A DNA stretch of 64,000 nt, taken from NCBI GenBank assembly GCA_046349615.1, contig JAXMBZ010000001.1, forward strand, positions 186,001 through 250,000, read 5' to 3'. The position numbers and the translations under genes are program-made. The DNA comes from JADJNY01 sp046349615. Lineage in GTDB: Bacteria > Planctomycetota > UBA1135 > GCA-002686595. Of the stretch, positions 63,825 to 64,000 are shown piece by piece (position 1 is the first letter of the stretch; the number at the start of each line of letters is the position of its first letter). Below the pieces are notes generated by a model. That model was not told where the DNA came from. It did no database searches and worked only from the letters and a program-made list of their open reading frames with translations.

Positions 63825-64000
63825 GTGGAAACCGTGAGCACCGACGCATCCAAGCCCGACGACCTCGATGCCGCGTTGCGCGCGGCTTTCGGGGCCGAGT
63901 CCTCGCCCGCGCAGCCGAGCATCCTGCGCATCCTGCAGCAGCGCACCGGGTCGCGGCTCGACCTCGAGCTCCCCGAGATCGGTGGGGACACGCACCCGCT
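63825..64000 (+). CDS. start of a probable Ser/Thr kinase or sigma-linked regulator (cut by window end)
   Basis: A frame opens at GTG 63825, six bases after GGAGGAAGGAC, an excellent ribosome site; a second GTG at 63834 is possible. The first 58 residues (METVSTDASKPDDLDAALRA...) are acidic and resemble the short N-terminal region that precedes the kinase domain in planctomycete Ser/Thr kinases. The kinase motifs would lie beyond the window, so the assignment rests on this and on the sigma factor immediately upstream. Confidence 0.5.
   Translation, partial: METVSTDASKPDDLDAALRAAFGAESSPAQPSILRILQQRTGSRLDLELPEIGGDTHP

Noticed and set aside
60809..63991. 1060-residue minus-strand open frame spanning metzincin, asparaginase, repeat and sigma genes
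   Set aside because: It runs antisense to several well-supported genes and is low complexity. Only the repeat stretch is unusual, and it is reported as a repeat.

Overview
The window is about 64 kb of very GC-rich bacterial DNA. I read it as a chromosome segment from a member of the Planctomycetota, probably a deep-branching marine or sediment-type lineage. The evidence is the adjacent DUF1592-type cytochrome and DUF1552 genes, the WD40 serine/threonine kinase paired with an ECF sigma factor, a sulfatase-like enzyme, and three secreted proteins with the same Cys-rich C-terminal module ending in Trp. This placement is inference from gene content only. There are no rRNA, tRNA, CRISPR, phage or insertion-sequence genes.

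Region by region. 1-6.5 kb: a cluster of three multihaem c-type cytochromes (10, 7 and 11 CxxCH motifs; the first is cut by the window edge) around an outer-membrane beta-barrel gene. It resembles a porin-cytochrome conduit for moving electrons across the outer membrane. 6.5-12.1 kb: an ACT-domain protein, an RluA-type pseudouridine synthase lacking the usual catalytic Asp, and a two-gene operon of a PAS histidine kinase and a REC-GGDEF-EAL regulator. 12.1-20.6 kb: NAD+ synthetase behind a structured 570-base leader, an unpaired Phd-type antitoxin, an HvfC/BufC-like protein, a GH63-type glucosidase and a sulfatase-superfamily enzyme. 20.8-23.6 kb: a PhnD-like binding protein whose gene overlaps that of a hybrid histidine kinase.

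23.9-29.5 kb: the most unusual gene, a 1442-residue membrane protein that joins two rhodanese domains, a YidC/Oxa1 core, an ATP-grasp plus phosphohistidine dikinase-like module and a PilZ domain. A HupE/UreJ-type membrane protein follows it. 29.5-37.5 kb: small proteins, three secreted proteins with the shared C-terminal module (two are recent-looking paralogues), a secreted beta-carbonic anhydrase and a DUF2779 nuclease-like protein. 37.7-46 kb: the WD40 kinase divergent from an ECF sigma factor, then the DUF1592/DUF1552 pair. 46.1-49 kb: a BlaI-type repressor with an operator-like palindrome, an M56 peptidase without a penicillin-sensor domain, and DUF1579 and SRPBCC proteins. 49.8-61 kb: a membrane-anchored sigma-region-4-like protein with carboxypeptidase-regulatory repeats, a large HExxH protein, an S9 peptidase and a Calx-beta metzincin lipoprotein. 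61-64 kb: a short asparaginase with foreign codon usage, an 18-bp minisatellite, a HAF-repeat protein with a natural His6 tail, and a second ECF sigma factor followed by the start of another kinase-type protein.

Recurring themes are signalling (two histidine kinase systems, c-di-GMP turnover, and sigma/kinase pairs), extracellular proteins, and respiratory or redox surface chemistry. Many genes are followed by strong GC hairpins without U-tracts.
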